64,000 nt of DNA from Bacterioplanes sp965233665 (GCA_965233665.1 CBDDTG010000029.1:1-64000), one strand, 5' to 3'. Numbered from the stretch's first letter, positions 24,916 through 34,711 are shown. Notes: generated by a model not told the origin, from the sequence alone. A program made the numbers and translations.

Positions 24916-27252
24916 GTGCAGCAATTTCTACTTTTTTGCCTGGGGCTGTTGTGCCTGCACGCCAGCCACGCCAATCAGCCCAGCCGCGGCGATCAGGCCA
25001 ACCCAGGCAGAGCACATGCTTTTGGCCTGGGCGCCCAGCAACTGATTGATGACAGCCGCCAACTCACGCTGAGCCAGGTGCGCCAGCGGCAGGATTGGCA
25101 GCCGACCCAAGCCGAGCACCCTAACTTTGGTTACACAGATGCCGCCATCTGGTATCAACGTCGCATTACCTTAACCGAGCAGCCCCTATGGCTGTGGATT
25201 CGCTATTCCTTGCTTGATCGCGTCGATTTGTACGTATGCCCACCACACACTAACAACGCCGAGTGTGATCATCAGGCCAGCGGCGATCGCCTTAGATTTA
25301 ACACCCGCGCGGTTAAACATGCCGATTTACTGTTGCCGATAAAAGGCCAAGGCGAGGTCGAGCTTTTCTTGCGGGTGCACAACGAAGGCACGCACCAATT
25401 GCCCGCTTGGTTGCTGCCTGACGCTCAGATGCACGATTCGCTGCAATCCTATAACTTGCTGCGCGGCGGTTTTTTGGCCGCATTGCTGGTGATGGGGCTT
25501 TATAACCTGTTTATTTTCGTCACCACCCGCGATCGCAGCTATTTGTTCTATTCCGGCTTTGTATTGTCTTTTTTGTTGCTGCACATGACCTACGAAGGCT
25601 CCGCCTTTCAGTTTTTATGGCCGCAGTGGCCCGTATTTAATGAATATGCGCTGCCGTTGTTTTTTGGCCTTAATCAGCTGGCCATGTGCGCCTTTGTCAG
25701 CCGTTTTTTACGCCTGGCAGAATACAGCCCCATTATGCATGGCGCGTTCAGCGTTTATGCCAGCTTGGCCGTACTGTCGATGCTGCTGTCATTGGCCATT
25801 CCTTACGGCTGGGCACTCGCCTTTCAAAACCTGCTCAGCACTTTTATCAGTGTTTCAGCACTGACCTGTGGCCTGCGTTTGTGGCGCCGCGGGGAAACGG
25901 CGGCGCGCTATTTTTCTATTGCCTGGTTGGTTTTTATCGTCGGCATGGTCATCACCAATGTGCGCTCGCTGGGCTGGCTGCCCACTAATACCTTTACCCT
26001 GTTTAGCTATCAGCTGGGGTCGTTTATCGAAATCATTTTGCTGTCAATGGCCTTAGGGGAGCGCATTGCCAGATTGCAACGCAATGAACTGGCAGCCCGC
26101 CAACAGCGCCTACAAAGCCAGGAGCAAGCGATTCATTATTTGCGCAGCTTTGAAGAGCTTTATCACAACTCGTTGTCGGGCCAGTTTCAGTTGGATGATC
26201 AAGGGCGCTTTACCAAATCCAACCCATCATGGCGGCGCATGCTTGGCTTGGCACACTGCGACACCGAGCGCTTACCGCCGTTTGGCCAGTTGTTTCATGT
26301 CAGCGCCATGCCTTCTTTTTGGCACACCCTAAAGCAAGATGAGCAGGTGCAGCGCTATGTGTTGGAACGCGGCCACGATGGGCAGCGCAGCTGGCTCAGC
26401 ATTACCATGCGCCGGCGGCGCGATGGGGAGCTGGCCGGCTCTAACACCGTATGGATTGGCTCGGCGCAGGACGTAACCCGCCAATATCAGCATGAGCTAG
26501 ACGTGCGCCGCATACAGGAAGAAAAAACCCACTCACTGCGCCAACTGGTGATGGGTGTGGCACATGAAATGAACACGCCATTGGGCAATATTCAAATGGC
26601 ACAAAGCTTTTTAGCCGAAAACATCGCTGCGGTGCGCGACGATGATTTGCGCCTGCAGCTACAAGCCGCCAGCCAGCACATCGACCAAGGGGTTATTCGG
26701 CTAAAAGACCTTAATCAGGTGATGAAAAACTCAGCATTAGTCGACGAGCAGCCATCGCCGGAGCTGATTCAGCTGCAACATTGGTTCAGCCACTGGCGCC
26801 GTGAAACCCTGCGGCTAGACCCAGAGCTGGCGCTGACCGTCAGCGTCGACACGGACGCTTCACAATGGCAAGGCAACAGCGATGCATTAGAGCGGGTCTT
26901 GAACCAGCTGCTCGACAACAGCTTGCGCCATAACCCACAACTGGCCAGCACTCATAAACTCACGATTGATGTTCAGGTCAGTCAACAAAGCCAGCAGCTC
27001 AGCGTGCACTACCAAGACAACGGCTGTGGCATTGCCGCCGATGAGCGCGAGCTGGTGTTCTTACCGTTTTATACCACCCGCCGTCAGCAAGCGGGCAGCT
27101 GTGGTTTAGGACTGTATGAAAGCTATAACCTGGTGACCCAGGTACTGAACGGCAATATACAGTGGGGCGATGGTCCAGGGTTTGATTTATGCCTGTTGCT
27201 GCCGGTCAAGGCTCGGGCCAGCGCTGAAGCAGCGCCGGCCTTGCCGGTCTGA
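24916..27252 (+). CDS. 7TMR-DISM sensor histidine kinase with PAS domain
   Basis: 778 residues, GTG start at 24916 after AAAAGGA. Signal peptide, then a periplasmic 7TMR-DISMED2 carbohydrate-like fold (about 30-180), seven membrane spans (about 190-400, LLRGGFLAALLVMGLYNLFI first), a short coiled coil, a PAS domain (about 420-520), a dimerisation region with phospho-acceptor His at about residue 550 (VAHEMNTPLGN), and an ATPase domain (N box LLDNSLRHN, G1 YQDNGCGI, F box LPFYTTRR, G2 GLGLYESY). No receiver domain or response regulator adjoins it, so it is an orphan kinase. The ligand is unknown. Confidence 0.9.
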   Translation: MQQFLLFCLGLLCLHASHANQPSRGDQANPGRAHAFGLGAQQLIDDSRQLTLSQVRQRQDWQPTQAEHPNFGYTDAAIWYQRRITLTEQPLWLWIRYSLLDRVDLYVCPPHTNNAECDHQASGDRLRFNTRAVKHADLLLPIKGQGEVELFLRVHNEGTHQLPAWLLPDAQMHDSLQSYNLLRGGFLAALLVMGLYNLFIFVTTRDRSYLFYSGFVLSFLLLHMTYEGSAFQFLWPQWPVFNEYALPLFFGLNQLAMCAFVSRFLRLAEYSPIMHGAFSVYASLAVLSMLLSLAIPYGWALAFQNLLSTFISVSALTCGLRLWRRGETAARYFSIAWLVFIVGMVITNVRSLGWLPTNTFTLFSYQLGSFIEIILLSMALGERIARLQRNELAARQQRLQSQEQAIHYLRSFEELYHNSLSGQFQLDDQGRFTKSNPSWRRMLGLAHCDTERLPPFGQLFHVSAMPSFWHTLKQDEQVQRYVLERGHDGQRSWLSITMRRRRDGELAGSNTVWIGSAQDVTRQYQHELDVRRIQEEKTHSLRQLVMGVAHEMNTPLGNIQMAQSFLAENIAAVRDDDLRLQLQAASQHIDQGVIRLKDLNQVMKNSALVDEQPSPELIQLQHWFSHWRRETLRLDPELALTVSVDTDASQWQGNSDALERVLNQLLDNSLRHNPQLASTHKLTIDVQVSQQSQQLSVHYQDNGCGIAADERELVFLPFYTTRRQQAGSCGLGLYESYNLVTQVLNGNIQWGDGPGFDLCLLLPVKARASAEAAPALPV

Positions 27253-27253
27253 G

Positions 27254-29314
27254 CTACAGCTGTGCGGCTAATTCACTGGCCAACTTGATGGCGCGTTTGG
27301 CGTCCAGCTCACCGGCAAACTCAGCACCGCCCACCAAGTGCAAGCCAAAGGTTTTGCTGCTGTCTTGCTCCAGCTGTTGGTGCAGTTTGTTTACCGACAC
27401 TTGGCCTGCACACAGCACCACGTGGTCGACATCGAGCACGCGAATTTCTTTTACTTCCTCGCCCTCTTTGCCACTGGTAATAGTGATGTGCAAGCCGGCA
27501 TCGTCGACCTTGTCGTAGCTAACGCCGCCGATGGTTTCAACGCCTTTCATTTTCACCACCGCACGGTGCACCCAGCCGGTGGTTTTATTCAAGCCTTTGC
27601 CAAAGCGCGAAGCTTTGCGCTGCAGCATATAGACTTTGCGTGGCGACTCTTCGATATGCGCTGGTGTTAAACCGCCGCGCACCGAGTTGCTGCCATCCAC
27701 GCCCCACTCTTTCATCCAGGCGTCTTTATCCAAGGTAATGGACGGGCCTTCGTGGGTCAGGTATTCGACCATGTCGTAGCCGATACCGCCAGCGCCCATA
27801 ATGGCGACCTTTTTGCCCAGCTGCAGGCCTTTATCTAACACGTCTTGATATGTAACCACCTTGGCGTGATCGACACCCGGCATATTCGGCACCCGCGGTT
27901 CAACACCAGACGCCACCACCACTTCATCAAAACCTTCAGCTTTTAATTGCTCAGCATCGACCCAAGTGTTGAGGCGCAAGTCGATATTGTGCACTTCGAT
28001 CATTTTGTGGAAATAGCGAATGGTCTCGTAAAACTCTTCTTTGCCGGGGATTTTCGCGGCGTAATTAAACTGACCACCAATATTGCCGCGCGCTTCAAAC
28101 AAGGTGACCTTGTGGCCGCGCTGAGCCGCAACATTGGCACAAGCCAAACCAGCCGGGCCGGCGCCGACCACGGCGACTTTTTTCGGCTGGGCCACTGGGG
28201 TATAGAGCAGCTGAGTTTCATGGCCAGCGCGCGGGTTGACCAAGCAGCTGGCGCGTTTGTTTTCAAAGGTGTGATCCAGGCAAGCCTGGTTACAAGCGAT
28301 GCAGGTATTAATTTCGTCGGCGCGATCTTCGCGCGCTTTGTTGGCCCACTCAGGGTCGGCCAACAAGGGCCTGGCCATAGAAATCATATCGGCCTGGCCG
28401 CTGGCAATGATGGTTTCACCTACATCCGGCATATTAATACGGTTCGACGCCACCACAGGCACAGACACCGCAGCTTTTACCTGAGCCGTTACGTCGGTAA
28501 ATGCGGCCCGTGGCACCGAGGTAACAATGGTCGGCACCCGTGCTTCGTGCCAGCCAATACCGGTATTAATCAGGTTAACGCCGGCTTTTTCCAGCTCTTT
28601 TGCCAGCTGCAGCACTTCGGCCATATCTGAGCCGTCTTCAACCAAATCCAGCATCGACAGGCGGAACATTAAAATAAACTGCTCACCCACGGCAGCACGA
28701 ATGCGACGCACCACTTCCAGTGGGAAGCGCATGCGATTTTCATAAGAGCCGCCCCATTCATCGGTGCGCTTATTGACGCGCTTATTCAGCATTTGGCAAA
28801 TAAAGTAGCCTTCCGAGCCCATGATCTCGATGCCATCGTAGTTGGCCTTTTGTGCCAGCTTGGCGCAGCGCACATAATCATCGACGGTTTTTTCGATTTG
28901 CTTGGCGCTTAATTCTTTTGGTTTAAACGGCGTAATGGGCGATTTAATCGCCGACGGCGCAACGTTAAAGGGGGTATAGCCGTAACGTCCGGCGTGCAGA
29001 ATTTGCAGCAAGATTTTGCTGTCTGACGCCGCCTCATGCACCGCTGAGGTGACTTTTTTATGGAACGGCACCTGCCAGCCACTGATCAGCTTGGAGCCAA
29101 ATGGCAGCAAATCGCCGCGGCGGTTGGGCGAAAAGCCACCCGTCACCATCAGGCCGGTACCGCCACGCGCACGCTCGGCAAAGTAGGCGGCCATTTCATC
29201 AAAGTGCCAAGGGCGGTCTTCTAGGCCGACGTGCATCGAGCCCATCATGATGCGGTTTTTCAGTTGGGTAAAACCCAAATCCAGGGGTTCAAACAGATGC
29301 GGATACTGACTCAT
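27254..29314 (-). CDS. fadH: NADPH-dependent 2,4-dienoyl-CoA reductase FadH
   Basis: About 686 residues. It has an N-terminal old-yellow-enzyme barrel (EPLDLGFTQLKNRIMMGSMH, then GMRPLL-type end MARPLLADPEWANKAREDRADEINTCI), a [4Fe-4S] site (CIACNQACLD...C), and FAD- and NADPH-binding Rossmann folds (VAVVGAGPAGLACANVAAQRG and VAIMGAGGIGYDMVEYL). It reduces 2,4-dienoyl-CoA intermediates during beta-oxidation of unsaturated fatty acids. The start is the ATG at 29314 (MSQYPHL). It is convergent with the kinase gene, two bases apart, with no terminator visible in between. Confidence 0.95.
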   Translation of the reverse strand: MSQYPHLFEPLDLGFTQLKNRIMMGSMHVGLEDRPWHFDEMAAYFAERARGGTGLMVTGGFSPNRRGDLLPFGSKLISGWQVPFHKKVTSAVHEAASDSKILLQILHAGRYGYTPFNVAPSAIKSPITPFKPKELSAKQIEKTVDDYVRCAKLAQKANYDGIEIMGSEGYFICQMLNKRVNKRTDEWGGSYENRMRFPLEVVRRIRAAVGEQFILMFRLSMLDLVEDGSDMAEVLQLAKELEKAGVNLINTGIGWHEARVPTIVTSVPRAAFTDVTAQVKAAVSVPVVASNRINMPDVGETIIASGQADMISMARPLLADPEWANKAREDRADEINTCIACNQACLDHTFENKRASCLVNPRAGHETQLLYTPVAQPKKVAVVGAGPAGLACANVAAQRGHKVTLFEARGNIGGQFNYAAKIPGKEEFYETIRYFHKMIEVHNIDLRLNTWVDAEQLKAEGFDEVVVASGVEPRVPNMPGVDHAKVVTYQDVLDKGLQLGKKVAIMGAGGIGYDMVEYLTHEGPSITLDKDAWMKEWGVDGSNSVRGGLTPAHIEESPRKVYMLQRKASRFGKGLNKTTGWVHRAVVKMKGVETIGGVSYDKVDDAGLHITITSGKEGEEVKEIRVLDVDHVVLCAGQVSVNKLHQQLEQDSSKTFGLHLVGGAEFAGELDAKRAIKLASELAAQL

Positions 29315-29393
29315 CAAGGGCTACCTAAGGAATTATTGTGATGAGCGCAGTTTACCCTGAGAACGCGCCGGGTAAATGACCCAAGTGCGCAAA

Positions 29394-29430
29394 TAAAAAA
29401 CCCAAGTGCGCAAACTTACACACTTGGGTC
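29394..29430 (-). terminator. Terminator of apbC
   Basis: On the minus strand ACCCAAGTG...CACTTGGGT forms a 9-bp stem followed by TTTTTTATTT (plus A run at 29394-29400). The string ACCCAAGTGCGCAAA is also directly duplicated at about 29379. Confidence 0.85.
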
Positions 29431-29441
29431 ATCTTAAGCAC

Positions 29442-30539
29442 TCAGTCGTCGCTGATCTCAATGCTCGGCATCGCCTGACGGTTTTGCGCCTGATGCATCA
29501 GGGCCACGGCTAAGTGACGCGCAGCGTGGCGATACATCATCGACACTTCCGAGCAATCATCAGCAGCCACGACCGGCGTTCCGGCGTCGCTTTGCTCGCG
29601 AATGTACTTAGACAGCGGCAGCGAACCCAGCACCTGGGTATCGTAGCGCTGCGCCAGCTCATCGGCGCCATCTTGGCCAAAAATAGGCTCGGCATGGCCG
29701 CAGTTGGAGCAAATATGCATGCTCATGTTTTCAATCATGCCCATTACCGGAATGTTCACCTTATTGAACATTTCAATGCCTTTTTTAGCATCAGCCAGAG
29801 CAATGTCCTGCGGCGTGGTCACAATGACCGCACCCGATACAGGAAACTTTTGGCTTAAAGTCAGCTGAATATCACCGGTGCCCGGCGGCATATCGATGAT
29901 TAAATAATCCAGCTCGCCCCACTGGGTTTGCGTCAGAATTTGCTGCAACGCACCGGCGACCATAGGCCCGCGCCACACCATAGGCGTCGACTCAGTGACC
30001 AAATACGCCATCGACATGGTTTTAATACCATGGGCTTCAATCGGCACAAACCATTTATTATCGATGGTTTCGGGTCGTGTACCTTCGTCTACGCCGAGCA
30101 TAATGCCCTGGCTAGGGCCATAAATATCGGCGTCTAATAAACCTACTTTGGCGCCGTCTTTGGCCAGTGCCAGCGCTAAGTTGACCGAGGTGGTCGATTT
30201 ACCAACACCGCCTTTGCCCGACGCCACAGCCACAATGTTTTTTACTTGCTCGATGGCATCAACGCTGTTCTGGCTTTTGTTTTCTAGCACTTCCCAGCTG
30301 ATTTTAACGCTGGCAGATTGGCAGCCGTCGATGTTTTCAATGGCCGTTTGCAGCATTTGCTCGACGCCATTGCCCAAGAAGCCACTCGGGTACTGCAAGT
30401 GCAACTCCACTTCGATCTCGTTGTTATTGCTAATGCTCACGCAGCGCAGCGCACCGGCACTGACCAGATCGCTGTTTAGATACGGGTCGGTATAGCCCTG
30501 AATGGCTTGCTCAACTTGAGGCTGGGTTATTTGGCTCAC
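29442..30539 (-). CDS. apbC: Iron-sulfur cluster carrier protein ApbC (Mrp family)
   Basis: 365 residues. A MIP18/DUF59-like domain occupies about 1-90. A deviant Walker A follows (SGKGGVGKSTTSVNLAL, about 109-125), then DADIYGPSQ, DMPPGTGDIQLTL and the conserved CSNCG pair (about 284-287) that holds a [4Fe-4S] cluster between two subunits. It delivers clusters to apo-enzymes and is a P-loop ATPase. The gene has its own terminator. Confidence 0.95.
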   Translation of the reverse strand: MSQITQPQVEQAIQGYTDPYLNSDLVSAGALRCVSISNNNEIEVELHLQYPSGFLGNGVEQMLQTAIENIDGCQSASVKISWEVLENKSQNSVDAIEQVKNIVAVASGKGGVGKSTTSVNLALALAKDGAKVGLLDADIYGPSQGIMLGVDEGTRPETIDNKWFVPIEAHGIKTMSMAYLVTESTPMVWRGPMVAGALQQILTQTQWGELDYLIIDMPPGTGDIQLTLSQKFPVSGAVIVTTPQDIALADAKKGIEMFNKVNIPVMGMIENMSMHICSNCGHAEPIFGQDGADELAQRYDTQVLGSLPLSKYIREQSDAGTPVVAADDCSEVSMMYRHAARHLAVALMHQAQNRQAMPSIEISDD

Positions 30540-30668
30540 GGTGCATCCCCTTAGATCACAACCTTTACTCTCGATGGCGCGATTGTACGCCCGGAAAGGG
30601 CAAATGTCAGACTGGATTGGTAGGATTTATGGATAACGGTATAACTAGCCATCAAGGCAACCTTAGGA

Positions 30669-31076
30669 CTAGCCATTACACCCCCGCAATAGCCCAACTA
30701 AATTCTCTGATCTCACCCCAGCTTCCTGCATAAACTCCAAGAAACACCAGACTGTATCACCTACATCGTCATACTCAGTTTCTACATACATCACACAAAT
30801 CAGGGAACGAACAGCATTGCCTACTACAGTGCTTGGAGACGGCGTTTCCTTTATTTGAGCCAAGAACTGCCAGCATGCGACTCGATGCGCGACCAGAGCA
30901 CTCTCCTCCCCTCCGGAATGCCAGAATACTCTGGCATATGCATACGCATTAGTAACCTCGCCCTCGAAATGTTCAGACACTGCTTCTAGCAGCGTCAGCA
31001 ACACTTGCATTCCGCACCTGAAGTCATCTCCCACTTCAGCAATGATGTCGTCAAATACCAGGGTTGCTTTACCCAT
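30669..31076 (-). CDS. Hypothetical protein, no recognised family
   Basis: 135 residues from the ATG at 31076, preceded by GGAG. The sequence is slightly acidic, with helical composition (MGKATLVFDDIIAEVGDDFR, then HFEGEVTNAYAYARVFWH and CWQFLAQIKETPSPSTVVGN), no membrane segment and no signal. The upstream end of the alpha/beta hydrolase gene (31100) is 23 bases away in the same direction, so they may be cotranscribed. A small soluble acidic protein of this type could be an immunity or adaptor protein, but there is no direct evidence. Confidence 0.6.
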   Translation of the reverse strand: MGKATLVFDDIIAEVGDDFRCGMQVLLTLLEAVSEHFEGEVTNAYAYARVFWHSGGEESALVAHRVACWQFLAQIKETPSPSTVVGNAVRSLICVMYVETEYDDVGDTVWCFLEFMQEAGVRSENLVGLLRGCNG

Positions 31077-31099
31077 AAAATCTCCAAAATCCCCATCAA

Positions 31100-31837
31100 C
31101 TAAGCAGAAAGGCTGCAAGACGAATAATCCTGCAACCATCGACGAATAATACTTTGCATATCCAGTTGCAACCGCTCAGGGCCTAGGTCCGTCATATCAT
31201 TATGGCGAGCGTTAGCCATGTTAATAATGCAACTCGCATAGAGTTTTTGTTCGCGCGGGTTGGGCAACACACCCTCATCGGCTTCAAAATCACTACCACG
31301 TAATGACAACACCTTAATTTTCTCTGACCTTGGTAGCGGCACTCGGCGATGATCTAGGGTAATAATGGCTTCCACATAATCAGGTGACTGTCGAATCAGC
31401 CAGGCAGAAATATCGCCCCCATTGGAATGCCCCACTAAGGTTAAATGATCAAAGTCATAGCTAGGGTATTTGCTGGATAGGACTTGCCTAACAAAACTTA
31501 GCGTTTGCGCGCCACGCGCCCAGTTTTCTGCGCGAGTTTCAAACAGGTTGCCAGTGACAGATAAAGGTGGATCACCTGCTAACTCGTGTCCTATCGCCAC
31601 CACTAAGAAACCTTGTTCTGTTAATACATCCACTAAAAACTGATAACGAGTATGGGAAACACCATAACCTGCACTAACAAAAGCCACCGGGCATTTCGAT
31701 TGCTGCGTACATGGTCCTAGGCCTTGCGGATAGGAAACCCCATCAGGAATAGAACGCTGTCGCGTATGATCTATAACCTTTTCGCCATTAGCCGCAAAAC
31801 TGAGCATTATTAGAGCGATCGCAATAAATTTTTCCAT
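31100..31837 (-). CDS. Secreted alpha/beta hydrolase (dienelactone-hydrolase/PAF-AH-like)
   Basis: 245 residues with a signal peptide (MEKFIAIALIMLSFAANG). The nucleophile elbow is VGHSNGGDIS (about residues 125-134). The pattern CPVAFVSAGYGVSHTRYQFLV...LVVAIGHELAGDPPL suits acyl-hydrolases acting outside the cytoplasm. Catalytic Asp and His are probably in GSDFEAD and NARHNDM. The natural substrate cannot be told. It follows the VOC gene by 15 bases. Confidence 0.75.
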   Translation of the reverse strand: MEKFIAIALIMLSFAANGEKVIDHTRQRSIPDGVSYPQGLGPCTQQSKCPVAFVSAGYGVSHTRYQFLVDVLTEQGFLVVAIGHELAGDPPLSVTGNLFETRAENWARGAQTLSFVRQVLSSKYPSYDFDHLTLVGHSNGGDISAWLIRQSPDYVEAIITLDHRRVPLPRSEKIKVLSLRGSDFEADEGVLPNPREQKLYASCIINMANARHNDMTDLGPERLQLDMQSIIRRWLQDYSSCSLSA

Positions 31838-31852
31838 AATTTCACTTAAAAG

Positions 31853-32257
31853 TTAAAAATACTGAGCAACAAACTCGGCCGATGGTTCACAAGGGGTGCC
31901 GATGTCAATTAATACGCCATCAGGGTCAGCGAGCAAAAAACGGCGCTGACCATACTCTTCGTTGCGCGGCGCTTGCACAATGGGCCAGTTTTGCGAGCGT
32001 GCGTAGCGGTAACGCTCATCGACATCATCGACGACAAACACCAGGCTCAGACCTTGCGGATTTTTTTGAAAACTCGTCGGTACCAATTCATGCTGTTTAG
32101 GTTGTAGCATCAGGCACACATCGCCGCTGCTTGGGTCCGCTAGCTGCACGATCCAGTCCGCAGCAAACACGGCCTTGAGCCCTAATACATCCTGGTAAAA
32201 CGCCTGAGACCGAGCAAGGTCGTTGACGTAAACAGCGGTCATCATCCGGTTAATCAT
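31853..32257 (-). CDS. VOC-superfamily (glyoxalase-like) protein
   Basis: 134 residues, the length of one VOC domain built of two beta-alpha-beta-beta-beta units. It opens MINRMMTAVYVNDLARSQAF and continues FYQDVLGLK, and ends with FLLADPDGVLIDIGTP, the typical second-unit strand with an Asp-Pro-Asp-Gly turn. Metal ligands are not obvious. Members include glyoxalase, bleomycin resistance and dioxygenase proteins; the role cannot be assigned. Confidence 0.8.
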   Translation of the reverse strand: MINRMMTAVYVNDLARSQAFYQDVLGLKAVFAADWIVQLADPSSGDVCLMLQPKQHELVPTSFQKNPQGLSLVFVVDDVDERYRYARSQNWPIVQAPRNEEYGQRRFLLADPDGVLIDIGTPCEPSAEFVAQYF

Positions 32258-32446
32258 ATCTGTCTCCCTGTATAGGTGTTAACGCATGCGGCCAATGGCT
32301 CTGGGTGCCTTGTCTCTTCGCCAGCGTCTTACCGGTTTCCGTTTAATGGCAAGCCATGAGCATTTATTGTTGGCAGCCACCAAGGTTTTTAACACAGCCT
32401 ATTGATTGCAATTCGGTTACTCCCGGTACTTTGCCCTTCAGCGCTG

Positions 32447-32852
32447 CTATCCAACAAATTCCATAATTGCCTGGTACAGCTGCTCGGGCTTTTCTTAGAT
32501 TACCAAATGCCCTGCTCCGTCGATAATTTTCAGCTCAGAGCCAGGAATCATGGCTTGGAGTTTTTCTCCGCGCTCAACCGGAATCCAACTGTCCTCGCGC
32601 CCCCATAAGATCAAAGTTGGAACTGTAATGGTCGCATAGCTAGCCTCAACTTCGTCGGTATAGCTGGAATCCGCCTGTGACCTCTGCCGATAAAATGCGA
32701 TCTTGCCCTGTTCGCTGCTCCAAGGCGCGATAATGCCTTGTAACGTTTCGTCGTGCAGAGTTTCTACGGCCGCGGTTTGCACATAGGCTTGCACCACTGC
32801 CTGGTGAATATTATCAAGCCGTGGTGCAAAGGCTTATTCCTGAACTGCATTG
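32447..32852 (-). pseudogene. C-terminal half of an alpha/beta hydrolase with premature stops
   Basis: Reads FNAVQE-stop-AFAPRLDNIHQAVVQAYV, then EASYATITVPTLILWGREDSWIPVERGEKL and DGAGHLVI-stop-EKPEQLYQAIMEFVG-stop. The WGREDSWIPVE and DGAGHLV motifs hold the catalytic Asp and His of an alpha/beta hydrolase. In-frame TAA codons at 32834-32836 and at 32495-32497 interrupt it, and the N-terminal half with the nucleophile elbow is gone. The end of panB lies 12 bases upstream. This is a decayed remnant. Confidence 0.75.
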
Positions 32853-32863
32853 AACAGTGAGAT

Positions 32864-33691
32864 TTATTGGCTCGATTTTACACCAAAGCAGTGCTCAGCC
32901 GCTGGAAACTCTCTCGCTCTAACCTCGCGGGCATACTCAGCAAATACTTCTTTGATGGGTTTGCTTAAATCCATATATTGCTTGGCAAACTTCGGGGTGT
33001 AATCAGAGAACAACCCCAGCATGTCTTCCGTTACCAGTACTTGACCATCGCACGCGGGTGAGGCACCTATACCTATGGTGGGAATGCAGATGGCCTCGGT
33101 AACTTGGCGTGCGGCGGATTCAAATACCCCTTCGACCAGCAGTGCAAAAGCCCCCGCGCCCTCAAAGGCTTTGGCTTCGTCCAGTAGCTGTTTTACGGCG
33201 CCATCGTCACGGCCCTGGGCTTTAAAACCGCCCTGGGTGTTCGCATGCTGTGGGCGCAAACCGATATGCGGCATCACGGGTATACCGCGTTTCACCAGAA
33301 ACTCAACCGTGTCAACCATTTCTAGCCCGCCTTCGAGTTTCACCGCTTGGGCACCCGTTTCAATCAACATCTTGGCCGCATTACGATACGCCTGCTGCTG
33401 TGATTCTTGATAGCTCGAAAACGGCATATCAATCACCACACAGGCCCGCTCTGCGCCGCGTACCACCGCCGCGCCGTGCGCCGCCATCATTTCCAGCGTG
33501 ACCGGCAAAGTAGAATCAAAGCCGTACGCCACCATGCCAGTGGAGTCACCGACAATAATCAAATCGACAAACGCATCCATCATTTGTGCCATGGGCTTGG
33601 TATAGGCCGTTAAAGATACAATACTGCCCGGGCCTTTCATCTGACGAATTTTGGCTGTGGTGATTTTTTTATTTGCTGTGTGAGTACTCAT
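32864..33691 (-). CDS. panB: 3-Methyl-2-oxobutanoate hydroxymethyltransferase PanB
   Basis: 275 residues; first committed step of pantothenate synthesis (alpha-ketoisovalerate + methylene-tetrahydrofolate to ketopantoate). Conserved blocks: SLTAYTKPMAQMMD, LIIVGDSTGMVAYGFDSTLP (metal-binding D), VVIDMPFSSYQES, VKLEGG, MPHIGLRPQ, and TIGIGASPACDGQVLV. Unlike many genomes, panC is not next to it. The ATG at 33691 follows GGAAG. The longer upstream frame is not family-like. Confidence 0.95.
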   Translation of the reverse strand: MSTHTANKKITTAKIRQMKGPGSIVSLTAYTKPMAQMMDAFVDLIIVGDSTGMVAYGFDSTLPVTLEMMAAHGAAVVRGAERACVVIDMPFSSYQESQQQAYRNAAKMLIETGAQAVKLEGGLEMVDTVEFLVKRGIPVMPHIGLRPQHANTQGGFKAQGRDDGAVKQLLDEAKAFEGAGAFALLVEGVFESAARQVTEAICIPTIGIGASPACDGQVLVTEDMLGLFSDYTPKFAKQYMDLSKPIKEVFAEYAREVRAREFPAAEHCFGVKSSQ

Positions 33692-33872
33692 AAATCTTCC
33701 GTTAAGAGACAAAAATAAATCGGTTTTCCAGCGTGCTAAACCCTGCTTACAGCCTGCCACGAACGGACAAGTGTTTTACTCAATAGTGTGATCCACCCAT
33801 CAGCACGACTATCGCACCTCATTGCTTTAATCCGCTAAGCTGGCCGCAGCATAACGGACGACAAGGGCCAAT

Positions 33873-34709
33873 ATGACCTCAGACAGCGAGCAACCAGCCA
33901 ACGCCTTGGCAGATTACGACGCCATTGAACAAGGCGTATGCGATCAAATCGGCGCTAATTTAAGAGTGGTGCGCCAGCAACTTAAAATCAGCCAGTCAGA
34001 GCTGGCCGCGTTAATTAACGTATCGCGCAGCCAATACCGTCGCTACGAAGAGGGCCGGGATTTACCACGCTTACATACCGCCATTCTGTGGTCACTAGAA
34101 ACGGGTATTCCCACGCATTGGTTATTTACCGGCAGCGGTCATCACAACTGGGTGGATATTCCCTGGCACCCGGCTTGGGTGCGCATTCTTTATTTCATCA
34201 ATAAAGCACCCGCTTATGCCCTGCAGGCGTTGCAGGCGACCTTGGAAGGGCTAACCAGCCAGCGCAGTACTGGTGTACTGCAGCCCTACCGCGACCCCGA
34301 TTTGGACACCTGCCGCGCCTGCATTGGTGATCATTATTACGCCGCCATTTCTCAGCAGTTGCGCCAGTTTCGCAGCGAGCACCAACTGTCGCAGGAAACC
34401 ATGGCGCAGCATATGGGCATTTCTAACGCCGCTTACAAACGCTACGAAGCTCACGGCATCAGTGTGCAATTCAGTATGCTGCTGATCATGCGCTTTTGGT
34501 CGGCCAGCGGCATCAGCCCCATGACGTTAACCCGCGACACTCCTGTGTTTCGCTACCGCCAGCTACAAAATGACAATTTTGCTATTTTGCTGCCGCTATT
34601 ACAGCCGCTCAGCAGCGAGCAGTTTGAGCATATCCATGCTCTGCTAGAGACACTGTGGCAGCTGTCCGGCCGGGACTATCTCACCGGCCGGCAGGCTTTA
34701 AAGCCCTGA
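33873..34709 (+). CDS. Transcriptional regulator with two XRE-type helix-turn-helix domains
   Basis: 278 residues. HTH 1 is at about 24-80 (LRVVRQQLKISQSELAALIN, then SRSQYRRYEEGRDLPRLHTA) and HTH 2 at about 165-220 (FRSEHQLSQETMAQHMGISN, then YKRYEAHGISVQFSML). Between them is a helical linker (WVRILYFINKAPAYALQALQ). Two repeated Xre domains in a single chain would let the protein bind two operator half-sites. It is divergent from panB and convergent with the beta-helix gene. The target is unknown. Confidence 0.85.
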   Translation: MTSDSEQPANALADYDAIEQGVCDQIGANLRVVRQQLKISQSELAALINVSRSQYRRYEEGRDLPRLHTAILWSLETGIPTHWLFTGSGHHNWVDIPWHPAWVRILYFINKAPAYALQALQATLEGLTSQRSTGVLQPYRDPDLDTCRACIGDHYYAAISQQLRQFRSEHQLSQETMAQHMGISNAAYKRYEAHGISVQFSMLLIMRFWSASGISPMTLTRDTPVFRYRQLQNDNFAILLPLLQPLSSEQFEHIHALLETLWQLSGRDYLTGRQALKP

Positions 34710-34711
34710 AC

